Numbered from the stretch's first letter, positions 1-11,842 are shown. The stretch is 64,000 bases of DNA from Rapana venosa (GCA_028751875.1 CM054140.1:10417272-10481271), one strand, 5' to 3'. Numbers and translations are program-made. Notes: generated by a model not told the origin, from the letters alone.

Positions 1-1225
1 ATATAAATGACCTGCCTTTGAGTATAACTATACAAAATGAACTATTTGCAGATGATACAACTCTTTATACTAGCCACAAAAACCCTCTTCATGTATGTCA
101 AAGTTTACAAGAGAATATAAACATAATTGTCAATTGGACACAAATGAACCACATGGCCCTTCATCCAGGTAAAACAAAATTTATGCTGTTATCAACAAGA
201 CAAAAACGTCAAAATCTTAACATAAGCTTGCCTTCTATTTACGTCAACAGTGTCAAAATTGAAGAAGTTTCTAAATCATAAATATTTGGGGATAACCATC
301 GATAATAATTTGTCTTGGTCTGTACATATACGTAATCTAACAAAGAAAATTGCCTCCAAAACCTACCAGTTAAATAAGATCAAACACTTTGCAAATCTGC
401 ATGCGAGAAAAATATTTTTTTATTCATTTATTCAGTCTTCTGTGGATTATGCATCTACACTATGGGATTTAGCCAGTAATAACTTATTCAAACCATTAAT
501 CATATACATAAACGAGCTGTCAAAATAGTATATAGATAAGTCATCTTCATTAGCATTTTCAGATTAAAAAAAATGTTAATATTCTTCCTCTCAAAACACG
601 ATTGCTGTTTAATAAAGGTATACTAATGCATAAAATTCTTCATGGTAGTGCCCCATCTTCCTTGAGCAGCATGTTCAGCGAAAACAATTTTCGACATTCA
701 CAAAAATTAACCTCCCTTTACCAGCTATTACTCTGTTTAAATCAAGCTTAGTATATTCTGGAAGCTGGTTTTGGAATAGACTCCCAACCTTCTAAAAGAT
801 GAAACAGGATTTTCAAGATTTAAGAGTCTGTTTTTATGATTTTCTAATGACCTATGAAAATGTCACATTTCTTTCACTACAAATGTTTTTAAATCAACCG
901 TTAGTAGTTTCAGTTACACAAATTGTCCCCGCGCATGGTATAAAATTAGTTATTGTTAATATCCATTCCTATTCAAATTTTGTTTGTTTGTTTTTAATTA
1001 TTTCTGAGTATATTTAAGCACTTTCTCTGATGTTCTCTATATCTTGCTTGCCTTCCAGTATGTGTGTGTGCGTCTGTGTGTGTATTGTTTTCCATGTAAT
1101 CTATGTCAATATGCATATTTTCGTTTCTTATTCATTTATTTATTTATTTATTTATTTATTATTTTGAGGGCTGGATGTAAAAAAGCATGTAATGCTTAAT
1201 CTACTACCCTCTGAAAAATAAAAAT
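1..1225 (+). mobile_element. LINE-A copy 1: 3' part of a non-LTR retrotransposon, broken
   Basis: Frames over 1-530 encode the C-terminal part of a non-LTR reverse transcriptase. The catalytic motif reads FADDTTLY (about 45-70), followed by a thumb segment with KYLGITIDNNLSW (about 280-320). The frame shifts near 265-280, and stops follow after 528, with coding remnants to about 790, so it cannot make protein. The 3' untranslated part has a (TTTA)n run at 1135-1160 and ends in an A-rich AATAAA-type tail near 1215. The 5' end lies outside the window. A second, noisier copy lies at 8089-9600. Clade not assigned. Confidence 0.85.
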
Positions 1226-1323
1226 TGTTCAAAATTGGTTGTTCTCTCTCAGAGGCATGTTCATGCACATGCTGTTATTTGATAATTTTTTTTTATCGGT
1301 GCAGGTTCAGCCTTGAAACCAAA

Positions 1324-1368
<45 letters not shown>

Positions 1369-1380
1369 AGGGGGGTAACA
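1324..1380. repeat. Poly-G run
   Basis: About 44 consecutive G bases (1324-1367), then a short interruption and more G. It lies between LINE-A and SINE-1. The matching position in copy 2 is 9653-9696, with a different length. The true length is doubtful because homopolymers are the main error type in this assembly. Confidence 0.9.
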
Positions 1381-1439
1381 AGTTCCGTGTCTTTGTGAAG
1401 CTCTCGTGTTACGCTATCTGTCTACCTGCCCGCCTGCCC

Positions 1440-1443
1440 CCCC

Positions 1444-1482
<39 letters not shown>

Positions 1483-1509
1483 TCTCTCTCTTCTCTTCGC
1501 TCTTCTCCT

Positions 1510-1564
<55 letters not shown>

Positions 1565-1590
1565 CCTCCCTCCCTCCCTCTTCTCTTCCC
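1440..1590. repeat. (CT)n pyrimidine microsatellite
   Basis: C/T-only tract dominated by CT dinucleotides with CCT and TTC variants. Serine/leucine open frames across it are translation of the repeat. Confidence 0.9.
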
Positions 1591-1593
1591 TTT

Positions 1594-1937
1594 CGGGGAC
1601 CGGAAATCCTAGTGGTTAGAACATTGCGCTCGCAATCTGACGACCCGGGTTCGATTCCCGTTCAAAGGGATATTTTCCCCTGGAGTTAACATCAGTGCAG
1701 ACTCCACACTCCCCAAAAGTCCTTCGGATGAGACTATAAACCGAGGCCCCGTGTGCGAACGCACGCAGAACATCTTGCGCACACTTAAATCCTGTTCCTC
1801 TGTTCGTAAGAGTAGGCCATTGTGTGCCGGTGGAAACAGATGACAAATTTACAAAACCGCAGACACAGGGGTCTGGATTTAAAAGAGCACAAAAGTGCTT
1901 ATTCCATTATCCTCGATATCAAAGAATTTTTTTTAAA
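1594..1937 (+). mobile_element. SINE-1 (tRNA-derived), near full length
   Basis: The tRNA-like head has an A-box-like CCTAGTGGTTAGAA near 1608-1621 and an exact B box, GGTTCGATTCC, at 1648-1658. The body carries the block CTTCGGATGAGACTATAAAC (about 1722-1742), then a segment containing AGAGTAGGCCATTGTG. It ends with TTATCCTCGATATCAAAGAA and a T-rich run. About 340 bp; many partial copies occur in this window. It would be transcribed by RNA polymerase III and mobilised by a partner LINE. That is family knowledge; the boxes are seen directly. Confidence 0.9.
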
Positions 1938-1964
1938 TTCTCCTCTCTTCTCTTCTCTTCTCTT

Positions 1965-2001
<37 letters not shown>

Positions 2002-2138
2002 TATCTCTCTCTCTTTTCTCTCTCTCCTCTCTTTTCCTTCTCTTCTCTTCTCTTTGTCTTTCTCTCTCACTCTCTTCCTCTCTCTCTCCTCTCTCTCTCT
2101 CTCTCTTCTCCCCTCTCTCTCCTCTCTCTCTCTCTCTC
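1938..2138. repeat. (CT)n pyrimidine microsatellite
   Basis: About 200 bp of CT/TTCTC repeats directly abutting the 3' end of SINE-1, as in copy 2 (10249-10435). Confidence 0.9.
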
Positions 2139-2226
2139 GCTGGGGTCGGGTGATCTCCCTTGGATTTTAGCAGGGCGAAATTTGCTGTGTAAATTTTGTG
2201 TTTAAATTGCCAAATAAACCAGCACC

Positions 2227-3215
2227 ATGCCAGTTGTCGGGTTACCAACAACGCTGGAAGTGACGCTAAAGGGGCCCTGCTGCAACAACACTGCATCACC
2301 TCATGGAAGGTCTGTGGAGAAGGCGAGCAAACGACTGTTGTGCTTCGACTGAAGGCTGGCTCAAGTGATGGGAACATGGCGGGTAAACAAACACCTGTGT
2401 ACTTTCCGCAGAAAGCCCTCCCAGTCAGACCAACAGGGACCCACGAAGGACAGAGGAGAGGAGACAGGCAGAGGAGAGGAGGCGGGCAGAGGAGAGGAGG
2501 CGGACAGAGGAGAGGAGACAGACAGAGGAAAGGCAAGAAGACAAGGCAAGTGCATTGTTCCCATTGGAAACTTTGCCAAGTTTGTTTTATGCCAACACCC
2601 CCCATCACCCAGTCTGCCCTCACACACCAACACCCCCAGCCTCTCCAAACCACATGCCTTCACAATCGCTGCTTCCCACACATGATTATCGCCGTGCGTC
2701 AGGTGCTGTCACAGTGTTGGAAGCTGACACAGTGGCTGAACAACAAGGTGGAATTGACCTGGTTGAGGTGCCTGTACCTGACATTATGATGGAGGGGGAG
2801 GACTGTGACGAATATCTAGATCAGATTCGGGATGCAGGCTACAGTGGAGATACTATAAAGAACTATGTGGGTGGGCTGAGAAACAGATCCCTGCAGATAA
2901 AATCTCAGGGATGTTTCTAGAAACAAGGACTTTCTTAATGTGTATACCTCTGATGAAATACCTGATACTATCATTTGTGAAAGTGAAGATATGATTTTTC
3001 AGTTTATCTGGACAGATGACACTCACAACCCTGCTGATTACTTTTGGTTTGCAAAAAAGAACACCAGGCAACTGACTCAGGAGGAAAAAGACATTTATTC
3101 CAAGCTGCAGCTGTGGACACCTGCCGATCGTGACAGAAATCAAAGACAGAATTAGTGCTGGACTGGATGTTTTACATGTTATGATGGATGCTATCCAGAT
3201 ATTTTTTCTGGTTAG
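2227..3215 (+). pseudogene. Frameshifted duplicate of the 325-codon ORF at 10525-11502
   Basis: Collinear with 10525-11502, including the start context CACCATG and the terminal TAG. Compared with that copy it has at least six small indels, mostly in homopolymers: CTAAAGGGGCC for CTAGGTGCC near 2265, and extra bases near 2402, 2415, 2605, 2900 and 3140. Together these break the frame. The differences look like sequencing or consensus errors rather than evolutionary decay, because substitutions are almost absent. It is best read as a redundant, less accurate copy of the same locus. Confidence 0.8.
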
Positions 3216-3227
3216 AAGTGGACTGTG

Positions 3228-3475
3228 GTTGCCTGTATATGTGCGTGTGTGAGTGTATGTGTGTGTGTGTGTGTGTGTGCATGCGCACCCTCTTGTGCGT
3301 GCGTGCGCGCGTGTGTGTATGTGTGTGTTGTGTATGTTCGTGCGTGTGTGTGTGCGTGCGTGTGTTTTGTGCGTGCGTGTGTGCGTGTTCGTGCGTGTGT
3401 GTGTCATGCGTGTGTGTGTGCGTGTGTGCATCATATGTGTGTGCATATGTGTGTGTGTGTGTGTGTGTGTGTGGT

Positions 3476-3562
<87 letters not shown>
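3228..3562. repeat. (GT)n then (GA)n compound microsatellite
   Basis: GT/GTGC repeats to about 3473, then GA repeats to about 3556. It starts about 15 bases after the stop of the ORF copy, so it would be 3' UTR if that ORF is transcribed. Confidence 0.9.
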
Positions 3563-4529
3563 CAAACAGGAGGTTAGGCATATTGTGAGTTAGGTTTTTT
3601 ACGTGTTGGAAAGAGCATGAGTTACCGGATCAGACGGAATGTAGGACAGGAAGCCCTGTCACAGACTCGGTGTTTAAATGTTTGTGGTTTGTTGTTTACC
3701 CCCCCCCCCCTAAAAAACTATGGGGGTGGGTTTGGAAACAGATCCCGCAGAAAATTCAGGATTTTTCCAAAACAAAGGTTTTTTGTGTTACCTCTAAAGA
3801 AATACTGAAACAAATTTGGAAAATGAAATTGTTTTTCAATTTTTTGGGACAAACACTCCACCCTGTGATTACTTTGGGCAAAAAAGAAACCCCAAAGATC
3901 GGAAAAAAAGGTTTTTCCAAGCCCCCTGGGCCCCCTGCCGATGTGCAAATAAAGACAAATTATGCTACTGATTTTTACTGTTAGATATCTTCCCCGGGTT
4001 TTTTTTCTTTTTTCTTGGTTGCCTTTTTCTTTTTTTATTTTTTTTGCCCCCCACCCCCCTTTTGGGGGCCCCTTTTTGGGGTTTTTTAGTCTCTTTTTCT
4101 CTTTTTTTCTTTTTCGTTTCGTCTTTTTTTCTCGTTTGGGTCTTTGTCTCAAGTTTAAATTTTTTTGGGGGGTTTTTTAAAAAAAAAAAAAAAGGGGGGG
4201 GGGGGGGGGGGGGGGGGGGCCAAAAAAATTTTCTTTTATTATTTTTTCGGGGGGGGGCTTTTTTCCGGTCAACGGAAAAAAACCCAAAGCCGTCCGCCTT
4301 TTTTTTTTTTTTTTCCCCCCCCCCCCCCTTTTTCCCCATTTCTAAAATTTGGCCCCAAAATTTTCTAATCAATTCCCTTCCCCCTTTGTTTAATCCTCCC
4401 CCCTTTTCCCCTTTTTTCCCCTTTTTTAAAAATTTCTTTTTCTAAAATAATGTTTTTCCCCCTTCCCCCCTTTCCCCTTTTCCCCTTTTTCCCCTTTTTC
4501 CCCTTTTTTTCCCAATAAAATTTTCCTTC

Positions 4530-4895
4530 ACTGTCTTCTCTCTCTCTCTTCTCTCCTCCCCCCCTTTTCCCTCCTCTCCTTCCTCTCTCCCCTCTCTCTC
4601 CTCATTTCCCCTTATTCTCTCTCTCTCTCTTCTTCTCTTTTCTTTTTTCCTTCTTCTCTTTCTCTCTCCCCCCAAATCCCCACTTTTCCCCCCTTTCCTC
4701 CTCTCTCCCCTTTTTTCCCTCTCCTCTCTCTCTCTCTCTTCTTCCCCTCCTTCCTTCTTTTCCCCCCCTTCTCTCTCTTCTCTTTTTTCTTTTCCCCCTC
4801 TCTCACTCTTCCTCCTCTCTCTTCTTCTTCCCTCTCTCTCTCTCCTCTCCTTCCTCTCCCTTTTCTCTTTCTCCCCTCCCCCCACTCTCCCTCTC

Positions 4896-4929
<34 letters not shown>

Positions 4930-6325
4930 CTTCTCTCTCTTTCTTTTCCTCACTCTCCTCTCTTCCCCCTTTTCCCCTTCTCTCTCTCTCTCCTCTCCTC
5001 TCTCTCTCCCCCTCTCCCCCTCTTCTCTCTCTCTCTCTCTCTCCTTTCCCCTCTCTTCTATTCTTTATCTCCTCTCTCTCTCTCCTCCCTCTCCTTGCCC
5101 TCCTCTCTTCTTTTTCTCTCTTCTCTTTTCTCTCTCTCTTCCTTCTCCCCTCCTCTTTCCCTGTTTCCCTTCTCTATCCTTTCCCTCTCCCCCCCCCTCT
5201 CTCCCTCTTTCTCCTTCCCCATTCCCTCTTCTTCTTTCCCCCTTCTCTTCCTCTTCCCTCTCTCTTCTCTTCTCTTCTCTCTCTCTTTCTCTCCCTCTCT
5301 CCCCCTTTTCCCCTCTCTCCCCTCTCCCTCTCTTCTCTTCTTTTCCCCCTCTCTCTCTTTTTTCCCCCCTTTTTTCCCCTTTCTCCCCTCTCTTTTTTCT
5401 TTTCCCCCACTCCCTCTCATCTCTTCTCTCTCCCCCTCTCTCTCTCTCCCTTTTCTCCTCTCTTTCTCTCCACTCCATCCCTCTCCCTTTTCTCTTCCTT
5501 TCTCTCCTCTCTCTCTCCTCTCCTCTTTTCTCTTTCTCCCCCTCCCTCCTCTCCTCTCTCTCTCTCCTCTCTCTCTCCTCTCTCCTTTTTCTCCCTCTCC
5601 TCCCTCCTCTTCACCCCCTCTCCTCTCTATTCTCTTTTCCTTCTTTTCCTCTTTTTCTTCTCTCTCTCCTACCTCTCTCCCCCCCCTCCTCTTCCTCTCT
5701 CCTTCTCTCCTCTCCTCTCTCCTTCTCTCTTCTATTTTCTCTTTCTTTTCTCTCCTCTCTCCCCCTCTTTTTCTCTTTCTCCTTTTCTCACTCCTCTCTC
5801 TTCTCTTTTCCCTTATACCTCTCATCCCCTTTTTTCTTTCTTTCCCTCTTCTTCCTTCTTTTTCCTTCTCTCCCCCCCCCCCCTCTCCCCCCCCCTCTCT
5901 TTCTTCTCTTCTTTTCCTCCTTCTCTTCCCCCCTTCTCTTCTCTTCCCCTCTCTTCTCTTCTCTTCCTTTTCCCTTTTCTCTCTCTCCTCTCTCTCTCTC
6001 TCTCCCCCTTCCTCTCTCCCCCCCTCTCTCCCTCTTCCCTTCTCTTTTTTCTCTCTCTCCCCCGCTCCCCTTCTCTCTCTCCCTCTTCTCTATCCCCCCC
6101 ACCTTCTCCTCTTCACCTCTTTCTCTCTTTCCTTCCCCCTCTCTCTCTCTCTCCCCCTCTCTTCTTTCTTTTTCCTCTCTCCCTTTCTCCTCTCCCTTCC
6201 CTCCTCTCTCCTCTCTTCTCTTTATTTCTCCTCTCTCCTCACTCCTCCCCTCCTCTCTTCTCTTCTCTTCCCCCCCCCCCCCCTCTTCTTTTCCCCCCCC
6301 CCCCCTCCCCCTCTCTTCTCTTCGA
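4530..6325. repeat. Long pyrimidine tract, copy 1
   Basis: About 1.8 kb of almost pure C/T on the plus strand, corresponding to 12216-13783. Many C runs are probably mis-called. The apparent 441-codon Ser/Leu/Pro frame at 5095-6420 is a consequence of the missing purines and is not a gene. Confidence 0.85.
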
Positions 6326-6480
6326 CATGTGGGTGTCTTTGGCTTTTAAAAAACATTTACTTTTTTGAAAAGTTTTTCCGATTTTGTCTGCAGCGCACCA
6401 TTTTTGTAATACTTTTTTAAACATTTTTTTATCATCGATTTGCATACTGGAAAAATTAGGTTGAATGCATGCGTTTAATT
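6326..6480 (+). mobile_element. LINE-B 3' UTR remnant, copy 1
   Basis: Starts CGACATGTGGGTGTCTTTGG and continues through TTTTGTCTGCAGCGCACCA to GGTTGAATGCATGCG, matching 13786-13950 with indels. Beyond 6480 the match dissolves into A/T homopolymers. Confidence 0.75.
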
Positions 6481-7606
6481 TTTTTCAAAAATTATTTTAA
6501 AAAAAATATTTTTAAATTTTAAATTAAATTTTTTAGGGGAAAATATAGAAAATTTTTTTTAAAGATTTTAAAACCCCAAAAAAAAAAATAAAAATTAATT
6601 TATTATTTAAAAAAAATTTTAAAATTTTAAAAATAAAATTTTTTTAAATTTTTGAAAAATTTAAGGTAAATTTTTATTTTTGAGAAAAAAAAATGAAACA
6701 GAATAAAATTTAAAAAAAAAATAAAATTTAAACCCCCGGGGGTAAAATTATATTATTTTTTTTTTTTTTATTAATATTAAAATGGAATTTAATAAGGGGA
6801 AACATTTTTTTTTTGGGGGGGGGGGGTTTAAAAGGGGTTTTTTTATTTTTTTTTTTTTTTTTTTTTTCCTAAAAAAATTTTAAAAAAAAAAAAAAAATTT
6901 TTTAAATAAAATTTTAGAAAAAAAAAAAATTAAAAATTTCCCCAAAAATTTTTTTTTTAAAAAGGGGTGGGGGGGTTTTAAAATTTTTAAAAATTTAAAT
7001 TTAAAAATAAATGGGAAAAAATTTTATGATAAAAAATTAAAATAATTAAAAAATTTTTTTTAGATTTAATTTTTTTAATTATAAGTTTAATTTAATAAAA
7101 ATTAAAATTTTAGTAAAAATTTTTTTAAAAAAAAAAATATAAAAAAAATAATAAAAAAAATAATTTAAAAATTTTTTTTAAATATAAAAATTAAAATTTT
7201 ATTTTAAAAATTAAATTTTTTTTAAAAATTAAAAAAATTTTTTTTAATGTTAAAATAAAGGGGTTTAATTATGGGGGATTTTTTTTTTATAATAAAAAAA
7301 AATAAAAAAATTCCCCAAAAGGAAAATAAAAAAAAAAAAAAAAGGGGAAAAAAATTTTTTTGGGAAAATTAGCCCAAAAAAAAAAAAATTTTTTAAAAAA
7401 AAAAATAAAAATTAGTTTATTAAAAAAAAAATTTTTTTTAAATGTGTTTATTTTTTTATGGTTTTTTTTTAAAAAATTTTTAAAATTTATTTTTTTTAAT
7501 TAAAAAATTTTTTTCCCCTTTTTTTTTTTTTTGGGTTAACCTTTAAAAAAAAAACAAAAAAAAAAAAAAAAAAAAAAATTTTCCCTTTTTTTTTTTTTTT
7601 TTCTTT

Positions 7607-7638
<32 letters not shown>

Positions 7639-8088
7639 GGGGTTTTTAAATAAAAAAAAATTTAAATTTTTTATTTTTTTTATTTTCCCTTTTAAATTAA
7701 TAAAAAAGTTAAAAAAAAATTAAATTTTTTTTTTAAAAAAAGGAATAATAATTAAAAAATTTTTTAATTTTTTTTTTTTAAAATTATTTTTTGAAAAATT
7801 TTTTAAAACCTTAGAAATTTTGGGGAAAAATTTTAAAAATTAAAGGTCCCCTTTTAAAAAATAAATTAATAAAAAAAAGGAAAAAAGTTTTGGGAAAATT
7901 TTAAAAAAAATTATAAAAAAAAAAATTTTAAAAAAAAAAAAAATAAAAAAAAAAAGGGGGTTCCCCCCTTTTTTTTTTAAAAAAAAAAAGAAAACCCAAA
8001 AACAAAAATTAATTAAAAAATTAAATAAAAAAAATGAAATAAATAAAAAAATAAAAAAATGGAAAAAAATTTAAAAAAATTAATCTGT

Positions 8089-9600
8089 TACACCCAAACA
8101 GTTGGTTTTTAGAGCAAACCCATTCCTGCCACAACTTTTGAAAAAAAATAAAACAGTAGATGGTTGTTTAATATATTAAAAAAAAAGAATTTACAGGTAT
8201 ATTTTTATTATTTTGCTAAAGCCTTTTGATATTATAGACCACAGACTTCATACGAAAGTTTGCAGCTAAAACTATCTCCTGTACCCTCACACTTATTTTG
8301 TCATTTTATCTGAGAGACAGCAAAAGGTACTCTAAACAACCGATTCAGTTTTTTTTTAACTTTTTTGGGGTTTTCCCAAAAGGATCATATTTGGCCCCAT
8401 TTGTTTCATAAAATTAAAGACCGCCTTTGAGTATAACTAAAAAAATGAACTATTTGCAAGATAAACTCTTTTATAGCCAAAAACCCTCTTCATGTATTCA
8501 AAGTTTCAAGAGAATTTATAAAATAATTGTCAATTGGAACAAATGAACCACATGGCCCTTCATCCAGGTAAACAAAATTTGCTGTTAAAAACAAAAAAAA
8601 AAACGTAAAAAATTCTTAACATAAGCTTGCCTTTTTTTAAAAGAACAGTGTAAAAATTGAAAAAGTTTTAGTCAAAAAAATTTTGGGGAAACCCATCGAT
8701 AATAATTTGTCTTGGTCTGTAATATACGTAATCAAACAAAAAAAATTGCCCCCAAAAAACCTACCATTTAAAAAATAAGACAAACATTTTGCAAATTGCA
8801 TGCGAGAAAATAATTTTTTATTCATTTTTTCAGTCTTCTGTGGATTAGCACTAACTAGGGAAAAGCCAGTAAAACTTATTCAAACCCCTTTAATCAGTTC
8901 AAAACGAGCTGTAAAAATGTTTAAAAACACTTATTGCATTTTCAGTTTAAAAAAATTTTTTTCTTCTCTCAAAAAACGATTGGTTTAATAAAGGTAACTA
9001 AGATAAAATTTCCCTTCGGTAGTGCCCCATCTTCCTTGAGCGATGTTCAGCGAAAACAATTTTCGAACACCCCAATAAAATTAACCTCCCTTTACCAGCT
9101 TTTACTTGTTTAAATCGCTTATTATTCTGGAACTGGTTTGGAAAATAGACTCCCAACCTTTCTAAAGTTAAAAAAAGGGATTTTCAAGTTTTAAAGGTTT
9201 CCTTTTCTATTTTTTCTAATGCCCAAAAAATGTCCATTTCTTTCAACAAATGTTTTAAATAAAACCGTTAGAAGTTTCAGTTAAAAAATTGTCCCCGCCA
9301 TGGATAATTATTTATTTTTAAATCCATTCCTATTCAAATTTTGTTGTTTTTTTTTTAATTATTTCTGAGTAATTTAAGCATTTTTCTTTTGTTCTCTATA
9401 TTTGCTTGCCTTCCATTTAGTGTTTTTGGTGCGTCTGTGTGGTATTGTTTTCCATGTAATCTATGTCAATATGCATATTTTCGTTTCTTTTTCATTTATT
9501 TATTTATTTATTTATTTTTTATTTTTTTAGGGCTGGATGTAAAAAAGCATGTAATGGTTAATCTACTACCCTCTGGGAAAAAAAAAAAAAAAAATAAAAA
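8089..9600 (+). mobile_element. LINE-A copy 2: noisy reverse transcriptase fragment
   Basis: Collinear with 1-1225 but extends about 310 bp further 5'. At 8220-8420 remnants of the reverse transcriptase palm (AFDIIDH-like, then a GVPQGS-like segment) are visible across frame breaks. The FADD segment lies near 8445-8465. The (TTTA)n run (9495-9520) and the A-rich end (9570-9612) follow. Single-base losses are dense throughout, as expected of the poorly supported start of a contig. Confidence 0.8.
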
Positions 9601-9652
9601 AAAAAAAAAAAAATTTTTTTGGGGTTTTTTTTTTTCTCTTCAAGGCTGACAA

Positions 9653-9660
9653 GGGGGGGG

Positions 9661-9697
<37 letters not shown>

Positions 9698-9912
9698 AAA
9701 AGTTCCCCTGTCCCTTTTTTGAAGCTCCGTTTTTACGCTTCTGTTACCTGCCCGCCTGCCCCCCCCCCCCTCTCTCTCTCTCTCTCTCCTCTCTTTTCTT
9801 CTCTTTCTTTTTTTCCTCTTTTCTCCCCTCTCCTCTCTCTCCCCCCCCCCCCCCCCCCCTCTCTCTCTCTTCCCCTCCCCTCTCTCTCCCTCCCTCCCTC
9901 CCTCTTCTCTTC
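9653..9912. repeat. Poly-G run and (CT)n microsatellite, copy 2
   Basis: G runs at 9653-9660 and 9663-9696, then a C/T tract from about 9760 to 9912. Counterparts are at 1324-1590. Confidence 0.9.
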
Positions 9913-9914
9913 TT

Positions 9915-10248
9915 TCGGGACCCGGAAAACCTATTGGTTTTGAACTTGCGCTCGCAATTTAGCCCGGGTTCGATTCCGTTCAAAGGGGTATTTTCCCCCT
10001 GGGGTTAACATCAGTGCAGCTCCCACCCCCCCAAAATCCTTCGGGGGACTATAAACCGAGGCCCTGTCGAAAACCCTACGCAGAACACGGCACACTTAAA
10101 TCCTGTTCCTCTGTTCGTAAGAGTAGGCCATTGTGTGCCGGTGGAAACAGATGACAAATTTACAAAACCGCAGACACAGGGGTCTGGATTTAAAAGAGCA
10201 CAAAAGTGCTTATTCCATTATCCTCGATATCAAAGAATTTTTTTTAAA
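9915..10248 (+). mobile_element. SINE-1, copy 2
   Basis: Same element as 1594-1937. The B box GGTTCGATTCC lies near 9967-9977, and the first 170 bp have several single-base deletions. From about 10090 the sequence is essentially identical to copy 1, which marks where copy 2 becomes accurate. Confidence 0.85.
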
Positions 10249-10275
10249 TTCTCCTCTCTTCTCTTTCTCTTCTTC

Positions 10276-10350
<75 letters not shown>

Positions 10351-10392
10351 TCTCTTCTCTTCTCTTCTCTTCTCTCTCTCTCTCTCTCTTCT

Positions 10393-10435
<43 letters not shown>
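10249..10435. repeat. (CT)n microsatellite
   Basis: CT/TTCTC repeats between SINE-1 and the leader of the 325-codon ORF. Confidence 0.9.
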
Positions 10436-10438
<3 letters not shown>

Positions 10439-10524
10439 GGGTCGGGGTGATCTCCCTTGGATATAGGCAGGGCGAAATTTTGCTGTGTAAATTTTGTGTT
10501 TAAATTGCCAAATAAACCAGCACC

Positions 10525-11502
10525 ATGCCAGTTGTCGGGTTACCAACAACGCTGGAAGTGACGCTAGGTGCCCTGCTGCAACAACACTGCATCACCTCAT
10601 GGAAGGTCTGTGGAGAAGGCGAGCAAACGACTGTTGTGCTTCGACTGAAGGCTGGCTCAAGTGATGGGAACATGGCGGGTAAACAAACACCTGTGTACTT
10701 CCGCAGAAAGCCTCCCAGTCAGACCAACAGGGACCGACGAAGGACAGAGGAGAGGAGACAGGCAGAGGAGAGGAGGCGGGCAGAGGAGAGGAGGCGGACA
10801 GAGGAGAGGAGACAGACAGAGGAAAGGCAAGAAGACAAGGCAAGTGCATTGTTCCCATTGGAAACTTTGCCAAGTTTGTTTATGCCAACACCCCCCATCA
10901 CCCAGTCTGTCTCACACACCAACACCCCAGCCTCTCCAAACCACATGCCTTCACAATCGCTGCTTCCCACACATGATTATCGCCGTGCGTCAGGTGCTGT
11001 CACAGTGTTGGAAGCTGACACAGTGGCTGAACAACAAGGTGGAATTGACCTGGTTGAGGTGCCTGTACCTGACATTATGATGGAGGGGGAGGACTGTGAC
11101 GAATATCTAGATCAGATTCGGGATGCAGGCTACAGTGGAGATACTATAAAGAACTATGTGGGTGGGCTGAGAAACAGATCCCTGCAGAGAAATCTCAGGG
11201 ATGTTTCTAGAAACAAGGACTTTCTTAATGTGTATACCTCTGATGAAATACCTGATACTATCATTTGTGAAAGTGAAGATATGATTTTTCAGTTTATCTG
11301 GACAGATGACACTCACAACCCTGCTGATTACTTTTGGTTTGCAAAAAAGAACACCAGGCAACTGACTCAGGAGGAAAAAGACATTTATTCCAAGCTGCAG
11401 CTGTGGACACCTGCCGATCGTGACAGAATCAAAGACAGAATTAGTGCTGGACTGGATGTTTTACATGTTATGATGGATGCTATCAGATTTTTTCTGGGTT
11501 AG
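10525..11502 (+). CDS. Uncharacterised 325-aa protein, single open frame
   Basis: ATG in a favourable context (CACCATGCC) opens 325 codons ending at TAG 11500-11502. I do not recognise the family. The N-terminal third (residues 1-70) is mixed and ends in a basic stretch, YFRRKPPSQTNRDRRR. Residues about 72-101 are five to six imperfect repeats of an RR(T/A/Q)EER unit, strongly charged and probably helical or coiled-coil. Residues 105-150 are Pro/Thr/Ser-rich and likely disordered. The C-terminal 165 residues are acidic and non-repetitive, with EYLDQIRDAGYSGDTIKNYV and a Trp/Phe-rich part (FIWTDDTHNPADYFWFAKKN), and look like a folded domain. No signal peptide or membrane segment is seen. It lies between two microsatellites beside SINE-1, and a possible AATAAA lies about 700 bp downstream. 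It may be a host gene, one exon of one, or a mobile-element accessory protein. Confidence 0.55.
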   Translation: MPVVGLPTTLEVTLGALLQQHCITSWKVCGEGEQTTVVLRLKAGSSDGNMAGKQTPVYFRRKPPSQTNRDRRRTEERRQAEERRRAEERRRTEERRQTEERQEDKASALFPLETLPSLFMPTPPITQSVSHTNTPASPNHMPSQSLLPTHDYRRASGAVTVLEADTVAEQQGGIDLVEVPVPDIMMEGEDCDEYLDQIRDAGYSGDTIKNYVGGLRNRSLQRNLRDVSRNKDFLNVYTSDEIPDTIICESEDMIFQFIWTDDTHNPADYFWFAKKNTRQLTQEEKDIYSKLQLWTPADRDRIKDRISAGLDVLHVMMDAIRFFLG

Positions 11503-11519
11503 AAGTGACTGTGGTTGCC

Positions 11520-11771
11520 TGTATATGTGCGTGTGTGAGTGTATGTGTGTGTGTGTGTGTGTGTGCATGCGCACCCTCTTGTGCGTGCGTGCGCGCGTGT
11601 GTGTATGTGTGTGTTGTGTATGTTCGTGCGGGGTGTGTGTGCGTGCGTGTGTTTGTGCGGCGTGTTGGCGTGTTCGTGCGTGTGTGTGTTCATAGCGTGT
11701 GTGTGTGCGTGTGTGCATGCATATGGGGTGTGCATATGTGTGTGTGTGGTTTTGTGTGTGTTGTGTGAGAG

Positions 11772-11841
<70 letters not shown>

Positions 11842-11842
11842 C
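11520..11842. repeat. (GT)n and (GA)n compound microsatellite
   Basis: Counterpart of 3228-3562. GT-rich to 11767, then GA to 11842. Confidence 0.9.

Larger units (their letters stand above)
3660..8088. other. Low-accuracy contig end (copy 1)
   Basis: From about 3660 the match to copy 2 fills with homopolymer expansions and indels. By 4000-4500 it is runs of T, G, C and A, and 6481-8088 is almost only A/T homopolymers with no recognisable content. Recognisable islands are the AATAAA/pyrimidine junction near 4514 (matching 12195) and the LINE-B 3' UTR at 6326-6480 (matching 13786-13945). No gene is visible. Frames here are homopolymer artefacts. Confidence 0.8.

Noticed and set aside
1594..1670. 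Free-standing tRNA genes at A/B box pairs (1594, 9915, 16305, 39892)
   Set aside because: The heads do not fold into a complete tRNA with an acceptor stem and each continues into the same SINE body, so they are SINE promoters.
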